DNA of 38,528 nucleotides, taken from positions 1 to 38,528 of the forward strand of contig CALJUL010000110.1 of NCBI GenBank assembly GCA_937975725.1, in the 5' to 3' direction. The position numbers and the translations under genes were made by a program. The first letter of the stretch is position 1. The number at the start of each line of letters is the position of its first letter. This DNA comes from an uncultured Pseudoxanthomonas sp. (GTDB lineage Bacteria; Pseudomonadota; Gammaproteobacteria; Xanthomonadales; Xanthomonadaceae). Below are positions 9,882 through 20,782 of the stretch, in pieces. Below the pieces are notes generated by a model. That model saw only the letters and a program-made list of their open reading frames with translations, did no database searches and was not told the DNA's origin.

Positions 9882-9902
9882 AGCGCCGAATGGCGCTATA
9901 TT
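9882..9902 (+). promoter_or_regulatory. Probable promoter of the ECF sigma gene, with dyad
   Basis: TATATT (9897-9902) is a good -10 box 30 bases before the sigma-factor ATG. It overlaps the right arm of a perfect dyad AGCGCC / GGCGCT (9882-9887 and 9892-9897) that could be an operator. No good -35 box is visible. Confidence 0.45.
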
Positions 9903-9932
9903 CGCCCGTCTCCTGGCACGTGGGGGCAATAC

Positions 9933-10499
9933 ATGGCCGATACACCCGACATCACGCTCTGGCTGGACTCGGCCCGCGGCGGCGACCGCGCAGCACTGGA
10001 CCAGGTGCTGGCCACCCTGTACCAGGAACTCCACACCATGGCGCGCCGCCAGTTGTCCGGCCAGCACGGCTACACGCTGGACGCCACCGCGCTGGTGCAC
10101 GAGTCCTACCTCAAGCTGATCGGTTCCACCAGCGCAGCCAAGTTCGAGGACCGCGCGCACTTCTTCGCCTACGCCGCCTCGTCGATGCGCAGCGTGGTGG
10201 TGGACTACGCCCGCAGCCGGCTGGCGCGCAAGCGCGGCGGCGACCTCAAGCGCGTGGCCGACATCCCTGAGGAAGTCGAAGGCCACCTGCGCCTGGACGA
10301 GGACATGCTGGCGCTGAACGACGCGCTGGAAAAACTGGCCGCCGCCGACGAGCGCCTGGCTCAGGTGGTGGAGATGCGCTATTTCGCCGGCCTGTCCGAA
10401 CTGGAGATCGCCGAGCTGCTGCAACGCTCCGAGCGCAGCATCCGCCGCGACTGGCAGAAGGCGCGGCTGTTCCTGCTCGCCGCCATGCAGGACACCTGA
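9933..10499 (+). CDS. ECF-family RNA polymerase sigma factor (Sig-70_X6 type)
   Basis: A 188-residue alternative sigma factor. Region 2 lies in about residues 20-95 (YQELHTMARRQLSGQ ... DATALVHESYLKL ... FFAYAASSMRSVVVDYARSR), and region 4 in about 125-185 with a helix-turn-helix (LSELEIAELLQRSERSIRRDWQKAR). The pattern matches the TIGR02999 type, which is usually encoded beside a Ser/Thr kinase in Xanthomonadaceae, Acidobacteria and Planctomycetes. No anti-sigma gene is present. The kinase gene starts 21 bases after its stop, so the kinase probably controls the sigma factor, as in the EcfP/PknT and EcfK/PknS pairs where phosphorylation in region 2 activates it. That extension to this protein is inference. 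Confidence 0.93.
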   Translation: MADTPDITLWLDSARGGDRAALDQVLATLYQELHTMARRQLSGQHGYTLDATALVHESYLKLIGSTSAAKFEDRAHFFAYAASSMRSVVVDYARSRLARKRGGDLKRVADIPEEVEGHLRLDEDMLALNDALEKLAAADERLAQVVEMRYFAGLSELEIAELLQRSERSIRRDWQKARLFLLAAMQDT

Positions 10500-10520
10500 G
10501 GCCCCCGCCCCCGCACCCCC

Positions 10521-13325
<2,805 letters not shown>

Positions 13326-13331
13326 AGCCGT

Positions 13332-13955
13332 TCACCCCAACGGCAACGGCGCCTGCAACGGCTCGATGCGGCCTTCGCCGCGGGCGATCTTCTTGAATTC
13401 GGCGCGGCTGACCGAAACGTAGCGTTCGTTGCCGCCGATCTCCACCTGCGGTCCGTCGTGCACGGCGTGGCCGTGTTCGTCTACGCGCACGGTCATGGTG
13501 GCCTTCTTGCCGGTGTGGCAGATGGTCTTGATCTCGCTCAGTTCGTCGGCCCAGGCCAGCAGGTACTGGCTGCCTTCGAAGAGTTCGCCGCGGAAATCGG
13601 TGCGCAGGCCGTAGCACAGCACCGGGATGCGCAGGGTGTCCACCACTTCGCTCAGTTGCCAGACCTGGGTGCGGGTGAGGAACTGCGCTTCGTCCACCAG
13701 CAGGCAGTCGAGCTTGCCGTGTCGCGCGATGTCGGATTTCACCCAGGCTTCCAGGTCGTCGTGGCGTTCGAACGCCACCGCGTCCGAACGCAGTCCGATG
13801 CGCGAGGCCACCACGCCTGCGCCGGCGCGGTCGTCCAGCCGCGGCGCCAGGATCGCCACCCGCATCCCGCGCTCGCGGTAGTTGTGCGCCGATTGCAGCA
13901 GCGTGGTGGTCTTGCCGGCGTTCATCGCCGAATAATAGAAATAGAGCTTGGCCAC
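13332..13955 (-). CDS. tdk: Thymidine kinase, type II
   Basis: Phosphorylates thymidine (and deoxyuridine) with ATP in pyrimidine salvage. At 207 residues it is like E. coli Tdk. It shows the P-loop SAMNAGKTT (9-17), LLVDEAQFL with the catalytic Glu (about residue 89), and the lasso motif VEIGGNERYVSVSR. The GTG at 13955 is taken as start because it gives the family N-terminus (M)AKLYFYYSAMNAGKT; the upstream ATG at 13991 adds 12 unrelated residues. Oddity: the zinc-site cysteines seen in E. coli (CHC ... SVCR) are here CHT (C146, T148) and SVSR (S183), so structural zinc is probably not bound. The gene is convergent with the sigma-kinase operon, ending 6 bases from it. Confidence 0.95.
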   Translation of the reverse strand: MAKLYFYYSAMNAGKTTTLLQSAHNYRERGMRVAILAPRLDDRAGAGVVASRIGLRSDAVAFERHDDLEAWVKSDIARHGKLDCLLVDEAQFLTRTQVWQLSEVVDTLRIPVLCYGLRTDFRGELFEGSQYLLAWADELSEIKTICHTGKKATMTVRVDEHGHAVHDGPQVEIGGNERYVSVSRAEFKKIARGEGRIEPLQAPLPLG

Positions 13956-14288
13956 GGAAGAACTCGCTGGTCGTTGAATGCAGAGGCACACAACCGGGCA
14001 TGGCCGTTTCCCGCCACGCGCCGTCGCCGCCCCCGGCGTGCCCGCTCCTTCGCGGAGCGGGCCGGGCGCCTATTTTGCCTGAGGCGGAGGAACCGGATGA
14101 CCTGCGCCGCAACCGGCGTGCGGCGCAGCGCTATCCGGGTGGGTGCCGAACTAGGCGGGCCATGCAATCCGTGGCAGCAGAACGGGAACAGATCACGGCG
14201 ACCAGCGCAGCCACCGGCAATCGCGGAACGACACTCCGCACTCGATCCGGATACCCATCCGGCCCCTGGGCCCCGATCCCGCCCCTCC
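13956..14288. other. Intergenic region between LuxR-type regulator and tdk
   Basis: No gene is supported in 333 bases. A perfect 9-bp hairpin, GCCCGCTCC / GGAGCGGGC (14040-14062), is followed on the plus strand by a TATTTT stretch. On the minus strand, the direction of both neighbours, it could separate the regulator from tdk or lie in the tdk leader. Confidence 0.5.
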
Positions 14289-15413
14289 CTAGCTCAACAT
14301 CCGCGCCAGTTGCGTGCGGTTGGCGACGTTGAGCTTGCGGAAGATCGAGCTGATCTGGCTCTCGATGGTCTTGCGCGAGCGGCACAGCCGCTCGGCGATC
14401 ATGTCGTTGCGCAGGCCGGCGGCGACCAGCGCCGCCACTTTCCGCTCACTGGGCGAGAGGCACTTCAGCAGCGGCAGCGCGCGCGGGGAGTCGGCGTCGA
14501 TCGCTCCGCCATCCTGATCGTCGGGGGTGAGGATGAGCAGGTGGTGCGCATGCGTGCAGGCAGGACGCGGCGCCGAGCTGACTTCCATGCGCAGGCGCAG
14601 GTTCGGGCGGCGCGGGTGCTCCACCGCGAAGGCGGCGTTGCATTCGGGCATGGGCGCGGTGCGGGCGTCGCGGCAGGGCGCGCCCTCCATCCAGCGCCGC
14701 AGCGGCGCCTCGATGGCCCGCGGCAGGTGCCCGCTCCTTTCGGTGTCCTCGCTCCAGCGGCGGCACAGGCGCTTGGCCTCGCGCGACATGTACGACGGCA
14801 CGAGGTTGCCGTCGACGAGCACGGCGGCGATGGGGAGTTCGTACAGCAGCGCCTCGAAGGTCTTGTGCCGCACGCGGTCGGATTCCAGTGCGCGCACGCG
14901 TTGCAGGCTGGCGTCCAGCAGCGGGTACAGGTCCATCAGGAACGACAGTTCGCGCTCGGACAGCTCGGGATGCTCGGCGCGGATGCGGATGCTCAGCACC
15001 GCTTCCAGGCGCGGGCCGCTCCAGAACGCCAGGTGGATGAACTCGCGCCAGCCCGGCGCCTGGTTCTGCGCCCTCAGCCGCTCGGCGGCGTGCGCGTCCT
15101 GCGAGGCGATCTGCGAGAACGTGTACCAGGGAATCTGCGGATTGGCGTCCAGGTAGGGCGCGGCCACGTCCAGGCTGGTGGCCAGGCGCGCGCCTTCGTC
15201 GCGGGTCTCGGCCAGGTGGTGCCGGCCCTGGTGCGGCTGGTAGCCGTCGATGTCGAACAGCAGGCTGCACGAGTGGCAGGGCAGTGCACGGCTGATCAGG
15301 GCCGAGCAGGACCGCCACAGGTCGGCCATGTCGAGCGACTTGACCAGTTCCATGCGCTCGACGGCCCCGCTGTCGGCGGCGGTGGGCGTATCGAAGGCTT
15401 CGAGCATCAGCAT
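14289..15413 (-). CDS. LuxR-type transcriptional regulator
   Basis: A 374-residue regulator. The last 60 residues are a typical LuxR/GerE helix-turn-helix (LSPSERKVAALVAAGL ... NDMIAERLCRSRKTIESQISSIFRKLNVANRTQLARML). The first 300 residues are not recognised; they contain helical segments and several cysteines (CSALISRALPCHSCSLL near the start) that could bind a ligand or metal. No autoinducer-binding or response-regulator domain is visible. The start at 15413 follows GAGAG on the minus strand; an ATG two codons later is an alternative. It is divergent from the dgcN operon, so it is the natural candidate to control that operon. The ligand is unknown. Confidence 0.85.
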   Translation of the reverse strand: MLMLEAFDTPTAADSGAVERMELVKSLDMADLWRSCSALISRALPCHSCSLLFDIDGYQPHQGRHHLAETRDEGARLATSLDVAAPYLDANPQIPWYTFSQIASQDAHAAERLRAQNQAPGWREFIHLAFWSGPRLEAVLSIRIRAEHPELSERELSFLMDLYPLLDASLQRVRALESDRVRHKTFEALLYELPIAAVLVDGNLVPSYMSREAKRLCRRWSEDTERSGHLPRAIEAPLRRWMEGAPCRDARTAPMPECNAAFAVEHPRRPNLRLRMEVSSAPRPACTHAHHLLILTPDDQDGGAIDADSPRALPLLKCLSPSERKVAALVAAGLRNDMIAERLCRSRKTIESQISSIFRKLNVANRTQLARMLS

Positions 15414-15544
15414 GTCGTCTCTCGGGATGCCTGGGGAAGCCACCGGCCCGGCCATGCGGGCGGCCCGGTGCTTGTGCTTCTCGGGAAGGTGACTCGACGC
15501 CTTGTAGCACCCGCCTCCGGCAGTGGCAAGCGCGCGGAGCCGGG

Positions 15545-15609
15545 CAATATCCGGGTTTCTTCCGATTCGTCCGGGGCGCCCACAGTGGTCCAATGCCATG
15601 GAACCCGGG
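15545..15609. promoter_or_regulatory. Shared regulatory element, copy A (upstream of dgcN operon)
   Basis: The left block CCGGGTTTCTTCCGATTC (15551-15568) and right block around GGAACCCGGG (15600-15609) form inverted ends, CCGGGTT against AACCCGG. The same two blocks at the same spacing (within one base) occur at 23249-23311 upstream of the TonB receptor gene. Counting by eye, 38 of 45 positions in the two blocks agree while the centre differs. It lies about 90 bases before the dgcN start, between the LuxR-type gene and the operon. Which protein binds it is unknown. Confidence 0.7.
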
Positions 15610-15697
15610 TCCGGTCGGACGAAGGGCACGCAGATCACGGAGCGCGCGAATGTACAGTGGCACGGGGCGATGGGTAACGGGCGAAACGGGGGACACG

Positions 15698-16720
15698 ATG
15701 AACCAGCCAGTCAACACGGTGGTCCTGCGCAAGCCCTACCTGCTGTTCCTCGGTGAAGAGACCAACCCGCTGAAGGCGAAGACCGCCTTCGGCCTGCGCG
15801 ACTGGACGGCCGAGAGCTGCGTCGGCCAGATCCGCACGCCCGGCGGCACGGTCGACCTGGGCCTGCCGGAACTGGAACCGGCCGCCGCGGCCGCCGCGGG
15901 CGCGCGTTCGCTGGTGATCGGCGTCACGCCGGTGGGCGGGCGCATCCCCGCGCACTGGAGCGGCCCCCTCATCGCCGCGGTGCGGGCCGGGCTGGACATC
16001 GTCAGCGGCCTGCACACGCCGCTGGAATCGGTGCCCGGGCTGGCGAAGGCCGCGGCCGAGGCGGGCGTGCGGTTGGTGGACGTGCGCCGGCCGCCGGACG
16101 ACCTGCCGCGCGCCACCGGCAAGCGGCGCAGCGGCAAGCGCGCGGCCATGGTCGGCACCGACTGCGCGCTGGGCAAGAAGTACACCGCGCTGGCGCTGGC
16201 CAGGGCGATGCGCGGGCAGGGCGTGGACGCCGATTTCCGCGCGACCGGGCAGACCGGCATCATGATCGCCGGCGCCGGCATCGCCGTGGACGCGGTGATC
16301 GCCGACTTCATCGCCGGCGCGGCCGAATGCATTTCGCCGGCGGCGGCGGCGGACCACTGGGACCTGATCGAAGGCCAGGGCTCGCTGTTCCATCCGGCCT
16401 ATTCCGGCGTCACCCTGGGCCTGCTGCACGGCTCGCAGCCGGACGCACTGATCCTGTGCCACGATCCGCGGCGCACCCACGTGGTCAGTTGGCCGGACTA
16501 TCCGCTGCCCGGCCTGCAGGATGCCAGCCGGCTCTACTTGCACATGGCGCGCATGACCAATCCGGACGCGCGCCTGGCGGGCGTGAGCCTCAACACTTCC
16601 GCGCTGGACGAAGTAGCGGCGCAGGAAGCGCTGGCGCAGGCGGAGCGCGAACTGGGCGTGCCGGCCTTCGACCCGATGCGCACGCCGCTGGAGCGTGCGG
16701 TCGCCGCCATCGTGGGCTGA
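15698..16720 (+). CDS. dgcN: DUF1611 protein, probable D-glutamate N-acetyltransferase (DgcN-like)
   Basis: A 340-residue cytoplasmic protein of the DUF1611 family. The N-terminal half (about 10-130) is a Rossmann-like domain (LGEETNPLKAKTAFGLRDW, LVIGVTPVGGRIP). The C-terminal half is a P-loop-like domain with GTDCALGKKYTA (153-164), the GQTG segment (184-187), WDLIEGQGSLFHP (221-233) and LNTSAL. DgcN proteins acetylate D-glutamate and are encoded beside an epimerase, exactly the arrangement here: the epimerase starts 6 bases downstream. GGGGGAC precedes the ATG. A TACAGT box at 15653-15658 may be the promoter. The family is certain; the D-glutamate role rests on neighbourhood and known members, and members of this family were long annotated only as putative NAD-dependent epimerase/dehydratase-like. 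Confidence 0.82.
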   Translation: MNQPVNTVVLRKPYLLFLGEETNPLKAKTAFGLRDWTAESCVGQIRTPGGTVDLGLPELEPAAAAAAGARSLVIGVTPVGGRIPAHWSGPLIAAVRAGLDIVSGLHTPLESVPGLAKAAAEAGVRLVDVRRPPDDLPRATGKRRSGKRAAMVGTDCALGKKYTALALARAMRGQGVDADFRATGQTGIMIAGAGIAVDAVIADFIAGAAECISPAAAADHWDLIEGQGSLFHPAYSGVTLGLLHGSQPDALILCHDPRRTHVVSWPDYPLPGLQDASRLYLHMARMTNPDARLAGVSLNTSALDEVAAQEALAQAERELGVPAFDPMRTPLERAVAAIVG

Positions 16721-16726
16721 CCGGTC

Positions 16727-17710
16727 ATGGCGCGCACGATGCGGGCCAGGCCGCAGTCCTGGAAGCTGAAGGAACCCTTCGCCATCACGCGCGGCGTGCG
16801 CAGCGAAGCGCGGACCGTCGTGGTCGAACTGCACCAGGACGGCGTGTTCGGCTTCGGCGAAGCCGGCGGCGTCGCCTACCACGGCGAAACGCCGGAAAGC
16901 ATGCTGGCCCAGATCGAACAGGTGCGGCTGCAGGTGGAAAACGGCTGCGACCGGCACGCCTTGCAACGACTGCTGCCGGCCGGCGGCGCGCGCCACGCGC
17001 TGGACGCCGCGCTGTGGGACCTGGAAGCCAAGCTCAGCGGCGTGCCGGCATGGCAACGTGCCGGCGCGGCGCGCTGGGAACCGGTGGCGAGCGCCGTCAC
17101 CATCGGCATCCGCGGCCTCGATGCCTACGCGGCGGCGGCGCGCAACTACGCGCGCCATCCGTGGATCAAGGTGAAGGTGGGGCGCGATGCGCCGCTGGAA
17201 GCGGTGGCCGCGGTGCGCAGGGAAGCGCCGGACGCGCACCTCATCGTCGACGCCAACCAGGCGTGGAGCGTGGAGGAATTGCTGGCCTATGCGTCGCCGC
17301 TGCACGACCTGCGCGTGGACCTGATCGAACAGCCAGTGGCCGTCGGCCCCGACCAGGGATTGGCCGGCTACGCAGGCGCCGTCCCGATCTGCGCCGACGA
17401 ATCGCTGTCCACCCTCGACGACCTGCCGGGACTGGTGGGGCGCTACCAGTTCGTCAACATCAAACTGGACAAGGTCGGCGGCCTGACCGCGGGCCTGGAG
17501 TTGGCGGCGGCGGCGCGCGCGGCGGGTTTCCGCCTGATGGTGGGCTGCATGCTGGGCGGTTCGGTGTCGGTGGCGCCGGGCATGGTGCTGGCGCAGCAAT
17601 GCGACGTCTGCGACCTGGACGCGCCCTGGTTGCAGGCCGAGGACTGGCCGCACGGCATCGCCTTCCACGAAGGCCGCATGTCCCCGCCCGTCCCGGAACT
17701 CTGGGGCTGA
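16727..17710 (+). CDS. dgcA: Enolase-superfamily epimerase: N-acetyl-D-glutamate racemase or L-Ala-D/L-Glu epimerase
   Basis: A 327-residue enzyme of the muconate-lactonising branch of the enolase superfamily. It shows the catalytic lysines K148-x-K150 (WIKVKVG), metal ligands D175 (VDANQAW), E201 (LIEQP) and D224 (CADES), the second catalytic lysine K246 (NIKLDKVGG), and D296-L-D298 (DLDAPWL), the DxD signature used by dipeptide epimerases to hold the substrate amine. The DxD favours a dipeptide such as L-Ala-D-Glu from murein. The immediate DUF1611 neighbour favours the DgcA role, converting N-acetyl-D-glutamate to the L form. Both act on glutamyl stereochemistry. It sits in the operon between dgcN and a glutamate-type symporter. 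The family is firm and the exact substrate is open. Confidence 0.85.
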   Translation: MARTMRARPQSWKLKEPFAITRGVRSEARTVVVELHQDGVFGFGEAGGVAYHGETPESMLAQIEQVRLQVENGCDRHALQRLLPAGGARHALDAALWDLEAKLSGVPAWQRAGAARWEPVASAVTIGIRGLDAYAAAARNYARHPWIKVKVGRDAPLEAVAAVRREAPDAHLIVDANQAWSVEELLAYASPLHDLRVDLIEQPVAVGPDQGLAGYAGAVPICADESLSTLDDLPGLVGRYQFVNIKLDKVGGLTAGLELAAAARAAGFRLMVGCMLGGSVSVAPGMVLAQQCDVCDLDAPWLQAEDWPHGIAFHEGRMSPPVPELWG

Positions 17711-17838
17711 ACCACTGCCGCGCACGGCGCACAGGCGCCGGCCCGCGACACCCCGATGCGCGAATCCCGTGCGCACTGCCGATGGCGGTTTCCCCCGGCC
17801 GCCTCCACGCTCCCGCCGACCCCGACCGCAGGCACGCC

Positions 17839-19140
17839 ATGGCTGAAGAACACGCCTCCGGGCGCGGAAGACTGCCCCTCCACTGGAAGATGGCCCTCGG
17901 CTTCGCGCTGGGACTGGCGCTGGGACTGGGGGTGCACGCCACTGCCGGCGCGGAGGCCGGCTGGCTGCAATGGCTGACCGGCCACGTGACCCAGCCGGCG
18001 GGCACGCTGTTCCTGCGCCTGATCTTCATGCTGGTGCTGCCGCTGCTGTTCTCGGCGCTGGTGGTCGGCGTTGCAGACATGGGCGACATCCGCGCACTCG
18101 GCCGCATCGGCTGGCGCACGCTGGCCTATACCGTGGTCGTGTCCGGGATCGCCGTGCTGATCGGCCTGGTGCTGGTCAACGTGTTGAAGCCGGGCGCCGG
18201 CGTGGACCCGGCCGCCGCGCAGCAGATGCTGGCGCAGGGTAGCGAGCGCGCGCAGGCGATCATCGCCGGCGGCACGCAGAAGCTTGGCGCGGCCGACATG
18301 CTGCTGTCGCTGGTGCCGGACAACGTGGTCGGCGCGGCCGGCAAGAACGAGATCCTCGCGGTGATGTTCTTCGCGCTGATGCTCGGCGTGGGCCTGGTGC
18401 TGGCCGGGGAAAGCGAGGCCACGGCCACGTTCAAGCGCGCGGTCGAGGGCCTGTTCGAAGTCTCGATGACCCTGATCGGGCTGGTGATCCGGCTGGCACC
18501 CTACGCGGTGTTCTGCTTCATGTTCAACCTGGCCGCGCTGTTCGGCTGGGAACTGCTGGCCAGGCTGGGCGCCTACGTCGGCGTGGTGGTGCTGGCGCTG
18601 GCGCTGCACCTGTGCGTGGTCTATTCGGTGCTGCTGAAGCACGCCGGCTGGTCGCCGCTGGCGTGGTTCCGCCACGTCCAGGAAGCCATGCTGATGGCGT
18701 TCTCCACCGCCTCCAGCAACGCCACGCTGCCGACTTCGCTGCGGGTGGCGGAGGAAAAGCTGCGGCTGCCGAACAAGGTCGCGCGCTTCGTGCTGACCGT
18801 CGGCGCCACCGCCAACCAGAACGGCACCGCGCTGTTCGAGGGCGTGACGGTGCTGTTCCTGGCGCAGTTCTTCGGCGTCCACCTCGATCTCGGCCAGCAG
18901 GTGCTGGTGATGTTCGTCTGCATCCTCGGCGGCATCGGCACCGCCGGCGTGCCGGCCGGCTCGCTGCCGGTGGTGGCGCTGATCTGCTCGATGGTCGGCA
19001 TTCCGGCCGAAGGCATCGGCCTCATCCTCGGCGTGGACCGCTTCCTGGACATGTGCCGCACCACGCTCAACGCCACCGGCGACCTGGTGCTGGCGACGGT
19101 GGTGTCGAAGGGCGAGAAGGATTCCGGCGATACCGCCTGA
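17839..19140 (+). CDS. Dicarboxylate/amino acid:cation symporter (glutamate transporter family)
   Basis: A 433-residue inner-membrane carrier of the DAACS (GltP/GltPh) family. Visible hallmarks are the serine-rich hairpin FSTASSNATLPTS (288-300), the helix 7 motif as NQNGTALFE (326-334), the second hairpin GIGTAGVPAGS (366-376) and helix 8 LDMCRTTLNATGD with D404, R407, N411 and D415. The arginine at the R397 position of GltPh binds the side-chain carboxylate, so an acidic substrate (glutamate, aspartate or dicarboxylate) is expected. The helix 7 motif is NQNGT in place of NMDGT, losing the aspartate that takes part in sodium binding, so coupling may differ. It is the last gene of the dgcN operon, so uptake of D- or L-glutamate fits. 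The start at 17839 gives a short cytoplasmic lead before helix 1. Confidence 0.9.
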   Translation: MAEEHASGRGRLPLHWKMALGFALGLALGLGVHATAGAEAGWLQWLTGHVTQPAGTLFLRLIFMLVLPLLFSALVVGVADMGDIRALGRIGWRTLAYTVVVSGIAVLIGLVLVNVLKPGAGVDPAAAQQMLAQGSERAQAIIAGGTQKLGAADMLLSLVPDNVVGAAGKNEILAVMFFALMLGVGLVLAGESEATATFKRAVEGLFEVSMTLIGLVIRLAPYAVFCFMFNLAALFGWELLARLGAYVGVVVLALALHLCVVYSVLLKHAGWSPLAWFRHVQEAMLMAFSTASSNATLPTSLRVAEEKLRLPNKVARFVLTVGATANQNGTALFEGVTVLFLAQFFGVHLDLGQQVLVMFVCILGGIGTAGVPAGSLPVVALICSMVGIPAEGIGLILGVDRFLDMCRTTLNATGDLVLATVVSKGEKDSGDTA

Positions 19141-19202
19141 CCGCGCTTGGCGCAGGCATGCGGGAAGTGCACGGTCGTTTGCACAGCGGCGGCGCTGGCG
19201 CT

Positions 19203-19231
19203 GCGGGCGCCATCCGTGGCCCGCTTTTTTT
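19203..19231 (+). terminator. Rho-independent terminator of the dgcN-dgcA-symporter operon
   Basis: GCGGGC (19203-19208) pairs with GCCCGC, followed directly by seven T residues (19225-19231). It lies 62 bases after the symporter stop codon and before the convergent serine hydrolase gene. Confidence 0.85.
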
Positions 19232-19234
19232 CAA

Positions 19235-19260
19235 GTCGCGGCCGAAGCCGCGCCTGCAGG
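19235..19260. repeat. Degenerate single REP arm
   Basis: GTCGCGGCCGAAGCCGCGCC followed by TGCAGG resembles the right arm of the REP element at 7957-7982 (GCGGCTGAAGCCGCTCCTAC) with a few changes. No partner arm is seen within 200 bases. Confidence 0.5.
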
Positions 19261-19296
19261 AAAGCCGGGCGTGCCGGCTCCACCCGCCCGCATGCT

Positions 19297-20457
19297 TCAA
19301 CTCTGCGCGCGCGCCCAGTCCACGGCCGGGTATTCGCCTTCGCCCAGGAAGGCTTCCAGCACGTCCTTGTAGGCCGCCAATCCGTTCTCGCTGTTGGTGA
19401 ACAGGACCACGCTGTCCCCGCTCTCCGGATCGAGCATGAAGAACGCCTTGAAGCCGGGGTTGTCGCCCCAGTGCCAGACCCGCTTGCCGGCCGCCGTCGT
19501 CTGCAAGCCCACGCCCAGGCCCCAGGCGACGAAGGGATCCGCCGGCGTGGGCACGTCCCGGTCGTCGGCATCGCTGGCCTCGGCGAACATCAGCGCGTGC
19601 GTCGCCGGCGCGAGCCCTTCGCCCGCGTACAACGCCCTGCGCACGAAGTTGGCGTAATCGCTGGCGTTGGTCACCAGCGTCCATGCCGTGTTGCCCTTGG
19701 CGAAGACGCGCACCGGCCTGACCGTGCCATCCTTCGCATGCCCCGACGCCCGGACGCCGTCCAGCGCGGGATCGGTCAGGTAGCTGCTGCTGGGCATGTC
19801 GAGCGGCTCGAACGCTTCCTGCCTGGCCAGTGCGTTCCAGTCCAGCCCGGTGATGTGTTCCAGGGTCTTCTGCAACAGGTAGAAGCCTTCGCCGGAATAC
19901 TGGAAGCGCGTGCCCGGCGCGAAGCCGGCGGCGAGCGGCGTGCTGTCCAGCGCCGGATCCGTAGGCGAAATCTGCCAGTTCGGCAGGCCGGTGGTGTGGT
20001 CGAGCACCATGCGCGCCGTGATCGTCCTGGCGGCGGCGTCGCCTTCGGTGCGGGGCGAATGCCAGTAGCTCCACAGCGGCGCATCCAGGTCGATCCTGCC
20101 CTGGTCGGCCAACCGCAGGGTGACGTAGGCGGCGACGACCTTGGAGAGCGAGGCGGCCTCGAACACGGTCTGGCCGGTGACCGGCTCGCCCGATGCCTTG
20201 CTCATCACCCCGTAGACGTACTCTTCGCGCACGCCGTGATGGATGCGGGCCAGTTGGGCGCCGGGAATGCCGTGGCGCTGCATCGTTGCGTCGAAGCGGC
20301 TGCGCCGGCTTTCCTCATCGTCGACGGCCGACGCGGTGGCCGCGGCCTGCGCGTCGGCAGCGCGGCCCTGGCTTGGGCCGGCCTGGCGGTCGCAACCCGT
20401 GCCGAGGCACAGCAGCGCCATCGCCAGCATGGTCGTTCGCGATGCTCGGATCTTCAT
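19297..20457 (-). CDS. Exported serine hydrolase, class C beta-lactamase / DD-peptidase fold
   Basis: A 386-residue secreted protein, probably a lipoprotein: residues 1-21 are a signal sequence ending LGTG before C22. The active-site elements of the beta-lactamase-related family are present: S103-LS-K106 (EAASLSKVV), Y187-S-G as the second element, and HWGDNPG in place of KTG. The likely activities are D-alanyl-D-alanine carboxypeptidase, D-aminopeptidase or esterase in the periplasm; the sequence alone cannot choose. The start at 20457 gives the signal peptide; the upstream in-frame ATG at 20613 adds an arginine-rich non-signal stretch. It is convergent with the dgcN operon and divergent from the DmpA-type peptidase, which suggests a shared theme of D-residue peptide processing. 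Confidence 0.88.
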   Translation of the reverse strand: MKIRASRTTMLAMALLCLGTGCDRQAGPSQGRAADAQAAATASAVDDEESRRSRFDATMQRHGIPGAQLARIHHGVREEYVYGVMSKASGEPVTGQTVFEAASLSKVVAAYVTLRLADQGRIDLDAPLWSYWHSPRTEGDAAARTITARMVLDHTTGLPNWQISPTDPALDSTPLAAGFAPGTRFQYSGEGFYLLQKTLEHITGLDWNALARQEAFEPLDMPSSSYLTDPALDGVRASGHAKDGTVRPVRVFAKGNTAWTLVTNASDYANFVRRALYAGEGLAPATHALMFAEASDADDRDVPTPADPFVAWGLGVGLQTTAAGKRVWHWGDNPGFKAFFMLDPESGDSVVLFTNSENGLAAYKDVLEAFLGEGEYPAVDWARAQS

Positions 20458-20782
20458 GGTTCCCCCAATCTGCAATGGACGAAAACCGCCGCCGGATCGG
20501 CGCGGGCGGCGCTGCGGGCGGCGGCGAAGCGCGAAACCGTTCTGCACCGGCGCTGCGCCGTGGCCGCAGCCACCCGGACGCGAAGACCATAGCGTATCTC
20601 CGCTGCGCCGCATCGCGGCCGCGCAAGCCGCGCGCGGATCTGCATGCGGCGTCGCGATTGCTGGAAAATAGGGATTCCTCCCGATGCACGCGCCACGCCA
20701 CAGCGACTACCATCGGCGGCGGAGCGCCCTGCCCGGCGCCTCCATGCTCCGCCCTCGCACCCTGCCCGGAGGCCGTCCCACG
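20458..20782. promoter_or_regulatory. Divergent promoter region, serine hydrolase / DmpA-type peptidase
   Basis: No gene is supported. Possible plus-strand -10 box TACCAT at 20708-20713, 70 bases before the peptidase start; possible minus-strand -10 TATGGT near 20587. Neither has a clear -35 box. An AT-richer patch (20660-20676, GGAAAATAGGGATTCC) has GGAA/TTCC ends. The two-block element found at 15545 and 23249 is not present. Confidence 0.35.

Noticed and set aside
14289..15413. Quorum-sensing LuxR or two-component response regulator
   Set aside because: Only the C-terminal HTH is shared; neither an autoinducer-binding domain nor a receiver aspartate region is visible.
20660..20690. Third copy of the shared two-block element before the DmpA-type gene
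   Set aside because: GGGATTCCTCCCGAT resembles the left block, but the right block with AACCCGG is absent.
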